The notes under the pieces were generated by a model, which saw nothing but the letters and a program-made list of their open reading frames with translations, did no database searches and was not told the origin of the DNA. Position numbers and translations under genes: made by a program. A stretch of DNA of 64,000 nt from Sphingomonas sp. (lineage in GTDB: Bacteria; Pseudomonadota; Alphaproteobacteria; Sphingomonadales; Sphingomonadaceae). The stretch covers positions 1,888,995-1,952,994 of the forward strand of contig JAHBZH010000001.1 of the NCBI GenBank assembly GCA_019635535.1, given 5' to 3'. This document shows, piece after piece, positions 1-9,339 of the stretch (positions are counted from its first letter, which is position 1; every line of letters begins with the position of its first letter).

Positions 1-198
1 TCCCAGCTCTTCGTCATGGACAACAAGACGAAGATCGAGGACGTGATCGCCGCCGAGGGCAAGCGCCTGGGCGCGCCGGTCGCGCTCGCCGCCTATCTGC
101 GTTTCCAGATCGGCGAAGGCATCGAGAAGAAGGAAAGCGACTTCGCCGCCGAAGTCGCCGCCGCGGCCGGCACCAGCAAGGCCGAGCCCGTCGCCTGA
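1..198 (+). CDS. tsf: Elongation factor Ts, C-terminal fragment
   Basis: The frame is open from the first base and gives the last 65 residues of EF-Ts, the guanine-nucleotide exchange factor that recycles EF-Tu during translation. The C-terminal helix region ([15 protein letters not shown]) followed by a short Ala-rich tail is typical of alphaproteobacterial EF-Ts. The rest of the gene, and presumably rpsB, lies left of the window. Position directly before pyrH and frr is the usual rpsB-tsf-pyrH-frr order, which supports the call. Confidence 0.9.
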   Translation, partial: SQLFVMDNKTKIEDVIAAEGKRLGAPVALAAYLRFQIGEGIEKKESDFAAEVAAAAGTSKAEPVA

Positions 199-202
199 AC
201 TT

Positions 203-232
203 ATTCCTCCCCTGCATTTGCAGGGGAGGAAT
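203..232. terminator. Perfect hairpin between tsf and pyrH
   Basis: Two perfectly complementary 14-base arms (ATTCCTCCCCTGCA and its complement) are separated by two bases, so the hairpin would have about 13 pairs and a 4-base loop. No T-run follows, so it may be a weak terminator, an attenuator between tsf and pyrH, or a short palindromic repeat. A related CCCCTCCCTT palindrome occurs near 37567. Confidence 0.45.
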
Positions 233-297
233 ACTTGGCACCTTCGCCGCACCTGACTAAGGTGCCCGCGCTCATTGCCTCACCGAATGGAAACCCC

Positions 298-1014
298 ATG
301 ACGCGCCCGCGCTTCAACCGCATCCTGCTGAAGCTTTCGGGCGAGGCGTTGATGGGCGAAGGCCAGTTCGGCATCGATCCGGACGCGGCCGCCCGGCTCG
401 CCGGCGAGATCAAGGTCGCCCGCGAGGACGGCCATGAGCTGTGCCTGGTCGTCGGCGGCGGCAACATCTTTCGCGGGCTGGCCGGCGCCGCCAAGGGCTT
501 CGACCGGGCGAGCGCAGATTATATGGGGATGCTTGCCACGGTTATGAACGCGCTGGCGCTGCAGAACGCGCTGGAGAAGATCGGCGTCGATACGCGGGTC
601 CAGTCGGCTATTCCGATGGCGACCGTGTCCGAGCCCTATATCCGCCGCCGCGCCGTCCGGCACATGGAGAAGGGCCGGGTTGTGATCTTCGCCGCCGGCA
701 CCGGCAATCCCTTCTTCACCACCGACACCGCGGCCGCGCTGCGCGCCGCCGAAATGGGCTGCGACGCCTTGTTCAAGGGCACCAGCGTCGATGGCGTCTA
801 TACGGCCGACCCGAAGAAGGTCGCGGACGCGAAACGTTATGATACAGTGACTTTCAATCAGGTACTCGCGGACAATCTGAAGGTGATGGACGCCAGCGCC
901 ATCGCCCTGTGCCGCGACAACAATATCCCGATCGTCGTCTTCAACATCCGCGAGCAGGGCAATCTCGCCCGGGTGCTCGGCGGCGGCGGCGTGGCGACGA
1001 TCGTCCAGAACTAA
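298..1014 (+). CDS. pyrH: Uridylate kinase (UMP kinase)
   Basis: Cytosolic kinase that phosphorylates UMP to UDP in pyrimidine nucleotide synthesis; bacterial UMP kinases are hexameric amino-acid-kinase-fold enzymes. The 238-residue length is normal. The nucleotide-binding LKLSGEAL lies near residue 11, [10 protein letters not shown] near 51 and [13 protein letters not shown] near 134. I chose the ATG at 298 because homology begins there ([18 protein letters not shown]); the frame stays open further upstream, but those residues fall in the intergenic region and look non-coding. It lies between tsf and frr, as in most alphaproteobacteria. Confidence 0.96.
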   Translation: MTRPRFNRILLKLSGEALMGEGQFGIDPDAAARLAGEIKVAREDGHELCLVVGGGNIFRGLAGAAKGFDRASADYMGMLATVMNALALQNALEKIGVDTRVQSAIPMATVSEPYIRRRAVRHMEKGRVVIFAAGTGNPFFTTDTAAALRAAEMGCDALFKGTSVDGVYTADPKKVADAKRYDTVTFNQVLADNLKVMDASAIALCRDNNIPIVVFNIREQGNLARVLGGGGVATIVQN

Positions 1015-1032
1015 AAGGGAGAGGAAGAAGCC

Positions 1033-1590
1033 ATGCCCGCTTACGACAAGGGCGATATCCAACGCCGCATGCACGGCGCGGTCGAGGCGTTGAAGCACGA
1101 TCTGGGCGGCCTGCGCACCGGGCGCGCCTCTACGGCGCTGCTCGATCCGGTCACGGTCGAGGTCTATGGCGCGAACATGCCGCTCAACCAGGTCGCGACC
1201 GTGTCGGCGCCGGAGCCGCGCCTGCTCTCGGTCCAGGTCTGGGACCGGTCGAACATCTCGGCGGTCGAAAAGGCGATCCGCAATGCGGGCCTCGGCATCA
1301 ACCCGATCACCGACGGGCAGAATATCCGCTTGCCGATCCCGGACCTGACCGAGGAGCGTCGCAAGGAGCTGGCCAAGCTGGCGCATCAATATGCCGAAAA
1401 GGCCAAGGTCGCCGTCCGCAACGTCCGCCGCGACGGCATGGACGCATTGAAGACCGATGAGAAGAAGAAGGAAATCAGCGAGGACGAGCACAAGCGCCTC
1501 GATGCCGAGGTGCAGAAGCTGACGGATGACGCGGTCAAGGAGATCGACGATATCCTTGCCGCGAAGGACAAGGAAATCCTGCAGAAGTGA
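1033..1590 (+). CDS. frr: Ribosome recycling factor
   Basis: Releases ribosomes from mRNA after termination, together with EF-G. The 185-residue protein has the standard RRF length and contains LRTGRAS (about 27-33) and the long three-helix-bundle stretches at both ends ([19 protein letters not shown] and the charged C-terminus). A good Shine-Dalgarno (GGGAGAGG) lies just before the ATG. It is 18 nt after pyrH, and its stop overlaps the uppS start, so the genes are probably co-transcribed. Confidence 0.97.
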   Translation: MPAYDKGDIQRRMHGAVEALKHDLGGLRTGRASTALLDPVTVEVYGANMPLNQVATVSAPEPRLLSVQVWDRSNISAVEKAIRNAGLGINPITDGQNIRLPIPDLTEERRKELAKLAHQYAEKAKVAVRNVRRDGMDALKTDEKKKEISEDEHKRLDAEVQKLTDDAVKEIDDILAAKDKEILQK

Positions 1591-2339
1591 CGGCCATGCC
1601 GGCCAGCGCCGGATCCGCGACCGATGCCGTGGCGCCGGCTCCGGCCGTACCCCGTCACGTCGCCATCATCATGGACGGAAATGGCCGCTGGGCGAAGGCG
1701 CGGGGGCTGCCGCGCTCGGCCGGCCATCGCGCCGGCGCCGAGGCGGCACGCCGGGCGCTGCGTGCGGCGGGCGAGGCAGGGGTCGAATGCCTGACGCTTT
1801 ACGCCTTCTCTTCGGAGAATTGGCGGCGACCCAAGGCCGAGATCGCCGATCTGACCGGTTTGCTCAGATATTATGTGAAAAAGGAGCTCAAGACACTTCT
1901 CAAGGAAGGCGTTCGCCTCCGCGTGCTCGGCGACCATAAAGCCTTCGAGACCGATGTGGCCGAGATGGTGGACGATGCCGTGGCCCGTACCGCCGGCAAT
2001 AACCGGATGACGGTGGCGATCGCGCTGAACTACGGGTCGCGCGCCGAGCTGATCGGGGCGATGCGCAATCTCGCGGAGGATGTCGCGGCGGGGCGGCTCG
2101 CGCCCGGCGACATCGACGAGGCGCGGATCGACGCCTCGCTCGACACGCACGGGTTGCCGCCGCTGGACCTGTTGATCCGCACCTCGGGCGAACAACGCCT
2201 GTCCAATTTCCTGCTCTGGCAGGCGGCCTATGCCGAATTGCTGTTCGTCGACACGCACTGGCCGGATTTCGACGAGAATTCGATGCGCGCCGCCCTGGAC
2301 GAATATGCCCGGCGCGAGCGGCGCTACGGGGGATTATGA
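1587..2339 (+). CDS. uppS: Isoprenyl transferase (undecaprenyl diphosphate synthase)
   Basis: Cis-prenyltransferase that extends farnesyl diphosphate with isopentenyl diphosphate to undecaprenyl diphosphate, the lipid carrier for peptidoglycan and surface polysaccharides. The hallmark [10 protein letters not shown] carries the catalytic Asp (residue 30), and the [15 protein letters not shown] block is near residue 199. The start is a GTG in a GTGA overlap with frr; an ATG three codons later is an alternative, since the first 20 residues are a non-conserved Ala/Pro-rich leader. It is 250 residues, close to the family norm, and overlaps cdsA by 4 nt. Confidence 0.96.
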   Translation: MTAMPASAGSATDAVAPAPAVPRHVAIIMDGNGRWAKARGLPRSAGHRAGAEAARRALRAAGEAGVECLTLYAFSSENWRRPKAEIADLTGLLRYYVKKELKTLLKEGVRLRVLGDHKAFETDVAEMVDDAVARTAGNNRMTVAIALNYGSRAELIGAMRNLAEDVAAGRLAPGDIDEARIDASLDTHGLPPLDLLIRTSGEQRLSNFLLWQAAYAELLFVDTHWPDFDENSMRAALDEYARRERRYGGL

Positions 2340-3202
2340 CCGCGCAGGACACTTCGCGCCCGGCTTCCGACCTCACCGTGCGCTTCGCCGCCGGCGTGGC
2401 GATGGCGGCTGTGGCCTTGCTCGCCATCTATCTCGGCGGTTGGCCTTTCCGTCTCCTGGTCGTGGCGGCCGCGGCGATCGCCTGGCTCGAATGGAACGCG
2501 ATGCAGGGCGTCGCGCGGCCCTGGAGCTGGATCGGCGCAGGGATGATGGCGCTGTTCCTCCTCGCCGGCGCGGAATATCTTTTCCCGGCGGGGCAGATGG
2601 ACGAGATCGTCACCGAGGACGGGGTCGGCATCCTCGCCATCGCGCCGACGAGCTTCGACCCGGTCTGGCAGGCATTGGTGGTCGCGCTCGCCATCGCGGC
2701 GCTGCTGGGCGCGGCGACGCGCCGCGTCCCGATAGCCTGGGGCTTCCTCTACATCGCGGTGCCGTCGTTCGCGCTGCTGGTGCTGAGCTGGGCTTGGTTC
2801 GGGCTTGTCCTGTGGGCGATGGTCGTCACCTGGGCGACCGACATCGGTGCCTATGCGGCAGGTCGCGCGATCGGCGGGCCGAAGCTCGCCCCGACTATCA
2901 GCCCGAACAAGACCTGGGCCGGGCTCGCCGGCGGCATCGCCGCCGCGGCTCTGTTCGGCTGGCTGGTCGCCTCGATGGAGTTGCTGGCGCTCGGCGCGCC
3001 TTTCCTTTGGCTCGGCGGCGCGATGGCGGTGCTCGCCCAGGCCGGCGATCTCTACGAGAGCTGGGAAAAGCGTCGATCCGGCATGAAGGACAGCGGCACG
3101 ATCCTGCCCGGCCATGGCGGCGTGCTCGACCGGATCGATGGGCTGCTGCCGGTCGTGCTGGCCACTCTGGCGGTGCCGATGGCGGGGCTCTGGGTGGGAT
3201 GA
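2336..3202 (+). CDS. cdsA: Phosphatidate cytidylyltransferase
   Basis: Integral inner-membrane enzyme making CDP-diacylglycerol from phosphatidate and CTP, the branch point of phospholipid synthesis. The 288-residue protein has about seven to eight hydrophobic segments. Near its C-terminus it carries the CDP-diglyceride synthetase signature, KRRSGMKD followed by PGHGGVLDRIDG. It starts in an ATGA overlap with uppS and ends in an ATGA overlap with dxr, indicating translational coupling within one operon. Confidence 0.95.
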   Translation: MTAQDTSRPASDLTVRFAAGVAMAAVALLAIYLGGWPFRLLVVAAAAIAWLEWNAMQGVARPWSWIGAGMMALFLLAGAEYLFPAGQMDEIVTEDGVGILAIAPTSFDPVWQALVVALAIAALLGAATRRVPIAWGFLYIAVPSFALLVLSWAWFGLVLWAMVVTWATDIGAYAAGRAIGGPKLAPTISPNKTWAGLAGGIAAAALFGWLVASMELLALGAPFLWLGGAMAVLAQAGDLYESWEKRRSGMKDSGTILPGHGGVLDRIDGLLPVVLATLAVPMAGLWVG

Positions 3203-4359
3203 CCCGCAGCATCACCATCCTGGGCGCGACCGGATCGGTCGGCCGCTCGACGCTCGACCTCGTCGCGCGCAACCGCGACCGCTTCGAGATCGTCGCGCTG
3301 ACCGCGCGCAAGGACATTGACGGCCTTATCGAGCTGGCCGGGAAGTTCCGTCCGCAGCGCGCCGTGATCGGCGACGAAACCCATCTGCCGTGTCTCAGGG
3401 AGGCGCTTGCCGGCACTGGCGTCGAGGCGGTTGGTGGCGATCAGGCGATCGTCGAGGCGGCCGGCGCGGGGGCCGACTGGACGATGGCGGCGATCGTCGG
3501 CACGGCGGGCCTCAATCCAGTGATGCGCGCGCTCGAGGCGGGCGGCACGGTCGCGCTGGCGAACAAGGAATCGCTGGTTTCGGCCGGCGCGTTGATGATT
3601 CAAGCGGCCAAGGCGAGCGGCGCGACTTTGCTGCCGGTCGATTCCGAGCATAATGCGGTCTTCCAATGCTTCGACGCCGCCCGGCCCGAGGCGATCAGCC
3701 GCGTCATCCTCACCGCCAGCGGCGGCCCGTTCCGGACCCGCTCGCTGGACGAGATGCGCCGCGTCACGCCGGCCGAGGCGGTCGCGCATCCGAATTGGTC
3801 GATGGGTGCCAAGATCTCGGTCGATTCGGCGACTTTGATGAACAAGGGTCTGGAGCTGATCGAGGCCTTTCACCTGTTCCCGCTCGGCGCCGATGCCTTC
3901 GATGCCGTCATCCATCCCCAGTCGGTGATCCACAGCCTCGTCGAATATGTCGACGGTTCGGTGCTTGCTCAGCTCGGCGCGCCCGACATGCGCGTGCCGA
4001 TCGCGCACACGCTCGCCTGGCCGGAGCGGATGGAGACGCCTTGCAAGCGGCTCGATCTGGTCGAAATCGCCCGCCTGGACTTCGCCGCGCCGGACCTGGA
4101 GCGGTTCCCCGCGCTCGGCCTCGCCAAGGCGGCGCTGGTCGCAGGCGGCGCGAAGCCGGCCATCCTCAATGCCGCCAATGAGATAGCGGTCGCATCTTTC
4201 CTTGAAAGCCGGCTCGGTTTCCTCGATATCGCATCGGTCGTGGGCGATGTTCTCGCCCGCTTCGACCCGCCGGCGCCGTCGTCGATCGACGCGGTGCTGG
4301 AGATCGATCGGGAAGCCAGGGGCGTGGCCACCGAAGTGACAGGAAAGTTCCGCAGTTGA
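3199..4359 (+). CDS. dxr: 1-deoxy-D-xylulose 5-phosphate reductoisomerase
   Basis: Converts DXP to 2-C-methyl-D-erythritol 4-phosphate with NADPH, the committed step of the non-mevalonate isoprenoid pathway. The NADPH-binding GATGSVG motif is at residues 9-15, LANKES lies mid-protein, and the metal- and substrate-binding SEHNAVFQCF and SVDSATLMNKGLE follow. The 386-residue length is normal. The ATG at 3199 overlaps the cdsA stop; the frame is open far upstream, but that part lies antisense or out of frame to cdsA and is ignored. ispDF of the same pathway lies at 33613. Confidence 0.97.
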   Translation: MTRSITILGATGSVGRSTLDLVARNRDRFEIVALTARKDIDGLIELAGKFRPQRAVIGDETHLPCLREALAGTGVEAVGGDQAIVEAAGAGADWTMAAIVGTAGLNPVMRALEAGGTVALANKESLVSAGALMIQAAKASGATLLPVDSEHNAVFQCFDAARPEAISRVILTASGGPFRTRSLDEMRRVTPAEAVAHPNWSMGAKISVDSATLMNKGLELIEAFHLFPLGADAFDAVIHPQSVIHSLVEYVDGSVLAQLGAPDMRVPIAHTLAWPERMETPCKRLDLVEIARLDFAAPDLERFPALGLAKAALVAGGAKPAILNAANEIAVASFLESRLGFLDIASVVGDVLARFDPPAPSSIDAVLEIDREARGVATEVTGKFRS

Positions 4360-5486
4360 ACAGCCCCGGCATCTTCTTCACGATCATCGCCTTCCTGCTC
4401 GTCATCGGGCCGCTGATCTTCATCCACGAGCTCGGCCACTATTTCGCCGGCCGCTGGTTCGGCGTGAAGGCGGAGGCTTTCTCGATCGGCTTCGGGCGCG
4501 AGGTCACCGGCTGGACCGACAGGCGCGGCACGCGCTGGAAGGTCGGCTGGCTGCCGCTGGGCGGCTATGTCCGCTTCAAGGGCGACATGAATCCGGCCTC
4601 GCAGCCCTCGTCGGAGTGGCTGGCACTGTCGGCCGAGGAACGTGCCGAGACGTTTCAGGCGAAAGCGTTGTGGCAGCGCTTCATCATCGTCGCCGCCGGC
4701 CCCGCGATCAATTTCCTGTTCGCGATCCTGGTCTATATCGCGCTCTTCGCGAGCTACGGTCAGCCGCAGACGCCGCCCATCATCGCGGTGGTCCAGCAAG
4801 GCTCGGCCGCGGCGGCGGCGGGCCTGGAGCCGGGCGATCGGGTCCTGGCGATCGAAGGCCGTTCGATCCGTCGGTTCGAGGACATCGCCTCCTATGTCTC
4901 GATCCGCCCCGGTCAGCCGATGGCGATCGACTATGAGCGGAACGGCGACCGGCGCAGCCTCACGGCGACGCCCCAGTCGCTGGAAGTGGAGGACCGTTTC
5001 GGCAACCGCGCCCGCATCGGTCGCCTCGGTATCGGCCCGGGCGGCGTCGAGGTGGCCGCGCTGGCGCCGCACGAAGCCGTTTTCGCCGCCTTCCGCCAGA
5101 CCGGCGACACGGTGAAGATGATGGTGGTGACACTCGGCCAGCTGATCAGGGGCCAGCGCTCGCTCGACGAAATGGGCGGGCCGCTCAAGATCGCCCAGTT
5201 TTCGGGTCAGCAGGCGAGTTTGGGCTGGCTCGATTTCGTGCTCTTCATGAGCCTCATCTCGATTAATCTGGGATTCATCAACCTGTTGCCAATCCCGCTG
5301 CTCGATGGCGGACACCTGTTGTTCTACATGATCGAGGGAGTGAGGCGTAAGCCGCTGAAGCCGGAAGCCCAGGAATGGGCGTTCAGGACGGGCCTCGCGG
5401 TGCTGCTGGCATTGATGATCTTCGTCACCTTCAACGACCTGGCCTCTTTTGGGCTCTTTACCAAGCTTGGCGGCTTGATCGGCTGA
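4356..5486 (+). CDS. rseP: RseP-family site-2 zinc metalloprotease
   Basis: Membrane-embedded protease that cleaves transmembrane substrates such as anti-sigma factors and signal-peptide remnants. The HELGH zinc motif is at residues 24-28 inside the first membrane helix, a PDZ domain covers roughly 120-200, and the third-ligand motif NLLPIPLLDGGH is at 309-320. The start is TTG, overlapping the dxr stop by 4 nt (TTGA); no better start precedes the conserved membrane helix. At 376 residues it is shorter than the E. coli protein because it has one PDZ domain, as is common in alphaproteobacteria. Confidence 0.95.
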   Translation: MNSPGIFFTIIAFLLVIGPLIFIHELGHYFAGRWFGVKAEAFSIGFGREVTGWTDRRGTRWKVGWLPLGGYVRFKGDMNPASQPSSEWLALSAEERAETFQAKALWQRFIIVAAGPAINFLFAILVYIALFASYGQPQTPPIIAVVQQGSAAAAAGLEPGDRVLAIEGRSIRRFEDIASYVSIRPGQPMAIDYERNGDRRSLTATPQSLEVEDRFGNRARIGRLGIGPGGVEVAALAPHEAVFAAFRQTGDTVKMMVVTLGQLIRGQRSLDEMGGPLKIAQFSGQQASLGWLDFVLFMSLISINLGFINLLPIPLLDGGHLLFYMIEGVRRKPLKPEAQEWAFRTGLAVLLALMIFVTFNDLASFGLFTKLGGLIG

Positions 5487-5564
5487 TCATGATCGGGCAG
5501 GGCTGGCTGCGACCGAAATTGGCGGGCGGGTGGGCCGGCCCACAGAACAAAAAGGCGGGGACGC

Positions 5565-8228
5565 GTGACGTCTAACGAAGTTTTTCCCAACGGCCGCAAG
5601 CTTTGCGCCGCTCTGCTGTTCGGTACGATGCTCGGCGGGATCGCCGTCCCGGCCTTCGCCCAGGAAAGCGCGCCGCTGCCGCAGGTCGCCCCGCCCTCGC
5701 CGGCGGAGCCCCAGCGCACGATTCGCACCGTCACTATTCAGGGCAATCAGCGGCTCGAGCCAGAGACGGTGCTGTCCTACACCCAGCTGCGCGCCGGTGA
5801 GTCTTACACGCAGGAGCGCCTCGACGACGCGTTGCGCGATCTTTACGCCACCGAGTTGTTCGCCGATGTGACGATCGCCGGTGCCGATACCGGCGATCTC
5901 GTCATCCAGGTCCGCGAGAACCCGGTCATCAACCGCATCGTGCTGGAAGGCAATCGGCGGCTGAAGGACGACAAGATCGGCCCCGAAATCCGGCTCGCCC
6001 CGCGCCAGATCTTCACCCGTTCGCGCGCGCGCGCAGATGTCGCCCGCATCATCGAACTCTATCGTCGCCAGGGCCGCTATGCCGCGACGGTCGTGCCGCA
6101 GATCGTCCAGCTCGATCAGAATCGCGTCGATGTCGTTTTCGAGATCAACGAAGGTCCACGTTCGCGCGTGCGGCAGATCAACATCATCGGCAACGAACGA
6201 TTCGGCGATCGTCGACTGGTCTCGGAGATGGCGACCCGTGAATCGGTGTGGTGGAACATCTTCAGCTCCTCCGACACCTACGATCCAGATCGACTCGCCT
6301 TTGATCAGCAGAAGCTGCGGCAATTCTACCTGACCCAGGGCTATGCCGATTTCCGCGTCGTCTCTGCCGTGGCGGAGCTGACGCCGGACCGGCGCGACTT
6401 CATCATCACTTATGTCATCGAAGAAGGCGACCGCTACCGTTTCGGCGATGTCAGTGTGCAGAGCGACATCCGCGAATTCCGGGGCGAGGATCTGCAGCGG
6501 ACGCTGCCGATGCGCGCCGGCGACTGGTACAATGCCCGCCAGGTCGAGGACTCGGTCACCAGCCTCAACGAACTGGCCGGCCTGTTCGGTTACGCCTTCG
6601 CGGACGTGAGGCCGCGCTTCAACCGTAGCCGCGAAAACCTGACCATGGGCGTGACCTTCCAGGTCGCCGAGACGCCGCGTGTGTATGTCGAGCGGATCGA
6701 CATTTCCGGCAACACCAACACGCACGACAAGGTGATCCGGCGCGAATTCCGCCTGGCGGAGGGGGATCCCTTCAACAATGTCCGGGTCCGCCGCTCGCGC
6801 GACCGCATCCAGTCGCTCGGCTTCTTCCAGGAAAACCTGGAAATCCAGCAGACCGAAGGTTCATCTCCGGACCGGGTCGTGCTCGGCATCGCCGTCGAGG
6901 AGCGGGCGACCGGAGAGCTCCAGCTTTCCGCCGGCTTTTCCAGCCTCGAACGCTTCCTGGTCGCCCTTTCGGTCCGCCAGCGCAATTTCCGCGGCCGCGG
7001 CCAGGAGCTGCGTGCCGGCATCAATTATTCGACCTATTCCAAGTCGATCGAGCTCGGCTTCACCGAACCCTATCTGTTCGATCGCAACATCGCGATCGGA
7101 TTTGATCTGTTCCGCCGCGATCTCAACAGTTTCAACCTGCTGGGCAGCAACCGGCAGACGACCTATCAGGTGATCAGCACCGGCGGGCAGATCCGCGCCG
7201 GCGTACCGCTCACCGAAAATCTCAGCATGGCGCTGCGCTACGGCCTTTCCTATGACGAGGTCAGCCTCAACGAAGCGCTCTACTTCACCGACCCTGACGG
7301 CGCGGGCCCGTTGCCGCCGCAATGCGACCCGCTGCGCGCCAGCCGCTATCTGTGCGATTCGATCGGCAACCGGCTGACCTCCTCGGTCGGTTATTCGCTG
7401 CTCTACAGCACGCTCAACAACACGATCCGGCCGAGCAGCGGCCACCGGTTGCTGTTCAACCAGGATTTCGCCGGCCTCGGTGGCGATGTGACCTATCTGC
7501 GCACCCGCCTCAGTGCCGCGAAATACTGGAATGTCTTCAACAACTTCATCTTCTCGCTCAGCGCCGAAGGCGGCTATATTCGTTCGTTCGAGAATAGCGC
7601 GTCGAATGTCGATCCGTTGCGGATCAACGATCGCTTCTTCCTCGGCAGCCCGCAGATGCGGGGCTTCGACATCCGCGGCGTCGGCCCGCGCATCCAGCGC
7701 ATCCCCTACGAGTTCGAATATGACGGGCCGACGGATACCTATAGCGACGTCCGCCTTTCGGAGGATCGGGACCGTATCCTCGACGACGCGCTTGGCGGAC
7801 GCGCCTATTATCTTGGCCGTGCAGAACTGGAAATCCCGCTCGGCTCCGGGGCGCGCGACCTCGGTCTGCGGCCTTCGATCTTTGCCGATGTCGGCGCGGT
7901 ATGGGGCGTTCGCCGTCCTGCGACATTCGACCTGGAGCCTGGCTCTCCACTCACGCTGAATGAGTGCACCTTCGAGGACGGCACGGTCACGACGATTCCC
8001 CGTCGTGAGTCGGCCTGCCCGGATGGATCGACCTTGACTCGCCTGGCCGCCGCTCCGTTCCGCGAGGTGTTCCTTGGCAATACCCCGCGGCCGCGCCTCT
8101 CCGTCGGTTTCGGCGTGAACTGGAACTCGCCATTCGGCCCGTTCCGTATCGATATCGCCAAGGCGCTGCTCAGCGAACCCGGCGATGACACCAAACTCTT
8201 CAGCTTCAACGTAGGGACTGCATTCTGA
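5565..8228 (+). CDS. bamA: Outer-membrane assembly factor BamA
   Basis: Core of the BAM complex, which inserts beta-barrel proteins into the outer membrane. The GTG-initiated protein has a signal peptide ending near AVPAFA|QE, five POTRA repeats over roughly residues 45-420, and a C-terminal 16-strand barrel that ends in Phe (NVGTAF), as expected for a BAM substrate signal. Two putative surface loops each hold a cysteine pair, around residues 587-598 and 801-817. It is 887 residues long. It lies 78 nt after rseP and overlaps ompH by one base. Confidence 0.96.
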   Translation: MTSNEVFPNGRKLCAALLFGTMLGGIAVPAFAQESAPLPQVAPPSPAEPQRTIRTVTIQGNQRLEPETVLSYTQLRAGESYTQERLDDALRDLYATELFADVTIAGADTGDLVIQVRENPVINRIVLEGNRRLKDDKIGPEIRLAPRQIFTRSRARADVARIIELYRRQGRYAATVVPQIVQLDQNRVDVVFEINEGPRSRVRQINIIGNERFGDRRLVSEMATRESVWWNIFSSSDTYDPDRLAFDQQKLRQFYLTQGYADFRVVSAVAELTPDRRDFIITYVIEEGDRYRFGDVSVQSDIREFRGEDLQRTLPMRAGDWYNARQVEDSVTSLNELAGLFGYAFADVRPRFNRSRENLTMGVTFQVAETPRVYVERIDISGNTNTHDKVIRREFRLAEGDPFNNVRVRRSRDRIQSLGFFQENLEIQQTEGSSPDRVVLGIAVEERATGELQLSAGFSSLERFLVALSVRQRNFRGRGQELRAGINYSTYSKSIELGFTEPYLFDRNIAIGFDLFRRDLNSFNLLGSNRQTTYQVISTGGQIRAGVPLTENLSMALRYGLSYDEVSLNEALYFTDPDGAGPLPPQCDPLRASRYLCDSIGNRLTSSVGYSLLYSTLNNTIRPSSGHRLLFNQDFAGLGGDVTYLRTRLSAAKYWNVFNNFIFSLSAEGGYIRSFENSASNVDPLRINDRFFLGSPQMRGFDIRGVGPRIQRIPYEFEYDGPTDTYSDVRLSEDRDRILDDALGGRAYYLGRAELEIPLGSGARDLGLRPSIFADVGAVWGVRRPATFDLEPGSPLTLNECTFEDGTVTTIPRRESACPDGSTLTRLAAAPFREVFLGNTPRPRLSVGFGVNWNSPFGPFRIDIAKALLSEPGDDTKLFSFNVGTAF

Positions 8229-8866
8229 TGAACAAACTCACTTTCGGGGCGGCCGCAGCTGCTTTCGCCCTCGCCATGCCTGCCGCCGTCCAAGCCCAGG
8301 CGCTTCCTTCCGCGGTTGTCGCGGTCGTCGATACCCAGCGTGTGCTCACCCAGTGCACTGCCTGCGTTGCCGCCAACCAGCAGCTCCAGGCGCAACGCCA
8401 GCAGCTCGAGCAGCGCGCGCAGCAGCTCAGCCAGCCGCTCCAGACCGAGCAGCAGGCGATTCAGGCCGCCGTAAACGCCTTGCCCCAAGGCGCGCAGCCG
8501 GACGCCGCGCTGCAGCAGCGTATCCAGGCCTTCCAGACCCAGACGCAGAACGCGCAGACCGAGATGCAGGGCCGCCAGCAGCAGTTCCAGCGTAACGCCA
8601 GCTATGTGCTGGAGCAGCTCGAAGGACCGCTGAACACGGCGATCACCCAGATCATGCAGCAGCGCGGGGCCACTATCGCCATGGACCGTGCCGCGACACT
8701 GGCGATCAATCCGGTGGTCGAAATCAGCGACGCCGTGCTCGCCGCGCTCAACGCTGCCGTCACCAGCGTCAATGTGAATGCGCCGCCACCGGCGCAGCAG
8801 CCCGCCGCCCAGCAGCCTGCCCAGCAGCAGCCGGCGCAGCAGCAGCGGCGCCCGACGGGCCGTTAA
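8228..8866 (+). CDS. OmpH/Skp-family periplasmic chaperone
   Basis: Periplasmic holdase of the Skp (OmpH) family, which escorts outer-membrane proteins to BamA. The signal peptide ends at about residue 23 (AVQA|QA). The conserved start of the mature fold ([11 protein letters not shown]) is followed by a long Gln-rich coiled-coil hairpin. It differs from classical Skp by a CTAC pair (Cys43 and Cys46) and by a Pro/Gln-rich repetitive C-terminal tail. It is coupled to bamA by a TGATG overlap and to fabZ by TAATG. Confidence 0.88.
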   Translation: MNKLTFGAAAAAFALAMPAAVQAQALPSAVVAVVDTQRVLTQCTACVAANQQLQAQRQQLEQRAQQLSQPLQTEQQAIQAAVNALPQGAQPDAALQQRIQAFQTQTQNAQTEMQGRQQQFQRNASYVLEQLEGPLNTAITQIMQQRGATIAMDRAATLAINPVVEISDAVLAALNAAVTSVNVNAPPPAQQPAAQQPAQQQPAQQQRRPTGR

Positions 8867-9339
8867 TGGCTGACGATCCCAGCGCCGTCATCGGCCCGTT
8901 CGACATCCGGCGGGTGATGGCGGCGCTGCCGCACCGCTTCCCGATGCTCCTTGTCGACCGCGTCGAGGAGCTGGTCGTCGGCGAGAAGATCGTCGCGACC
9001 AAGGCGGTCACGATCAACGAGCCCTTCTTCGCCGGCCATTTCCCCGACCGGCCGATCATGCCCGGCGTGCTGATCGTCGAGGCGCTGGCCCAGGCGGCCG
9101 GCGTGCTCGCGGTCGAGACGCTGGGCCTATCGGGCACCGGCAAGCTGGTCTATTTCATGGCGATCGACGGGGTGAAGTTCCGCACGCCCGTCGAGCCCGG
9201 CGTGCTGCTCAGCCTCGAAGTCGAGTTCGTCCAGCGCCGCGCCACGGTCTGCAAGTTCGCCGGCCGCGCGCTGATCGCCAGCAAGCTCGCCGCCGAATGC
9301 AGCTTCACGGCGATGATCGCCGACCCCCCTAAGGGCTGA
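8866..9339 (+). CDS. fabZ: 3-hydroxyacyl-ACP dehydratase FabZ
   Basis: Cytosolic hot-dog-fold dehydratase of fatty-acid elongation, acting on (3R)-hydroxyacyl-ACP. The catalytic His58 ([12 protein letters not shown]) and Glu72 (VEALAQAAG) are both present, and the 157-residue length is typical. In most Gram-negatives fabZ sits between lpxD and lpxA, but here it follows ompH directly and is the last gene of the operon, so the lipid A genes are missing from the locus. The 3' end overlaps the oppositely oriented btuD-like gene by 11 nt. Confidence 0.95.
   Translation: MADDPSAVIGPFDIRRVMAALPHRFPMLLVDRVEELVVGEKIVATKAVTINEPFFAGHFPDRPIMPGVLIVEALAQAAGVLAVETLGLSGTGKLVYFMAIDGVKFRTPVEPGVLLSLEVEFVQRRATVCKFAGRALIASKLAAECSFTAMIADPPKG

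Noticed and set aside
235..297. N-terminal extension of pyrH
   Set aside because: The extra 21 residues lie in the intergenic region after the tsf hairpin and do not resemble any UMP kinase N-terminus.
2230..3198. Upstream extension of the dxr frame through cdsA
   Set aside because: The extension is out of frame with cdsA, which has its signature motif, and dxr homology begins exactly at the ATG overlapping the cdsA stop.
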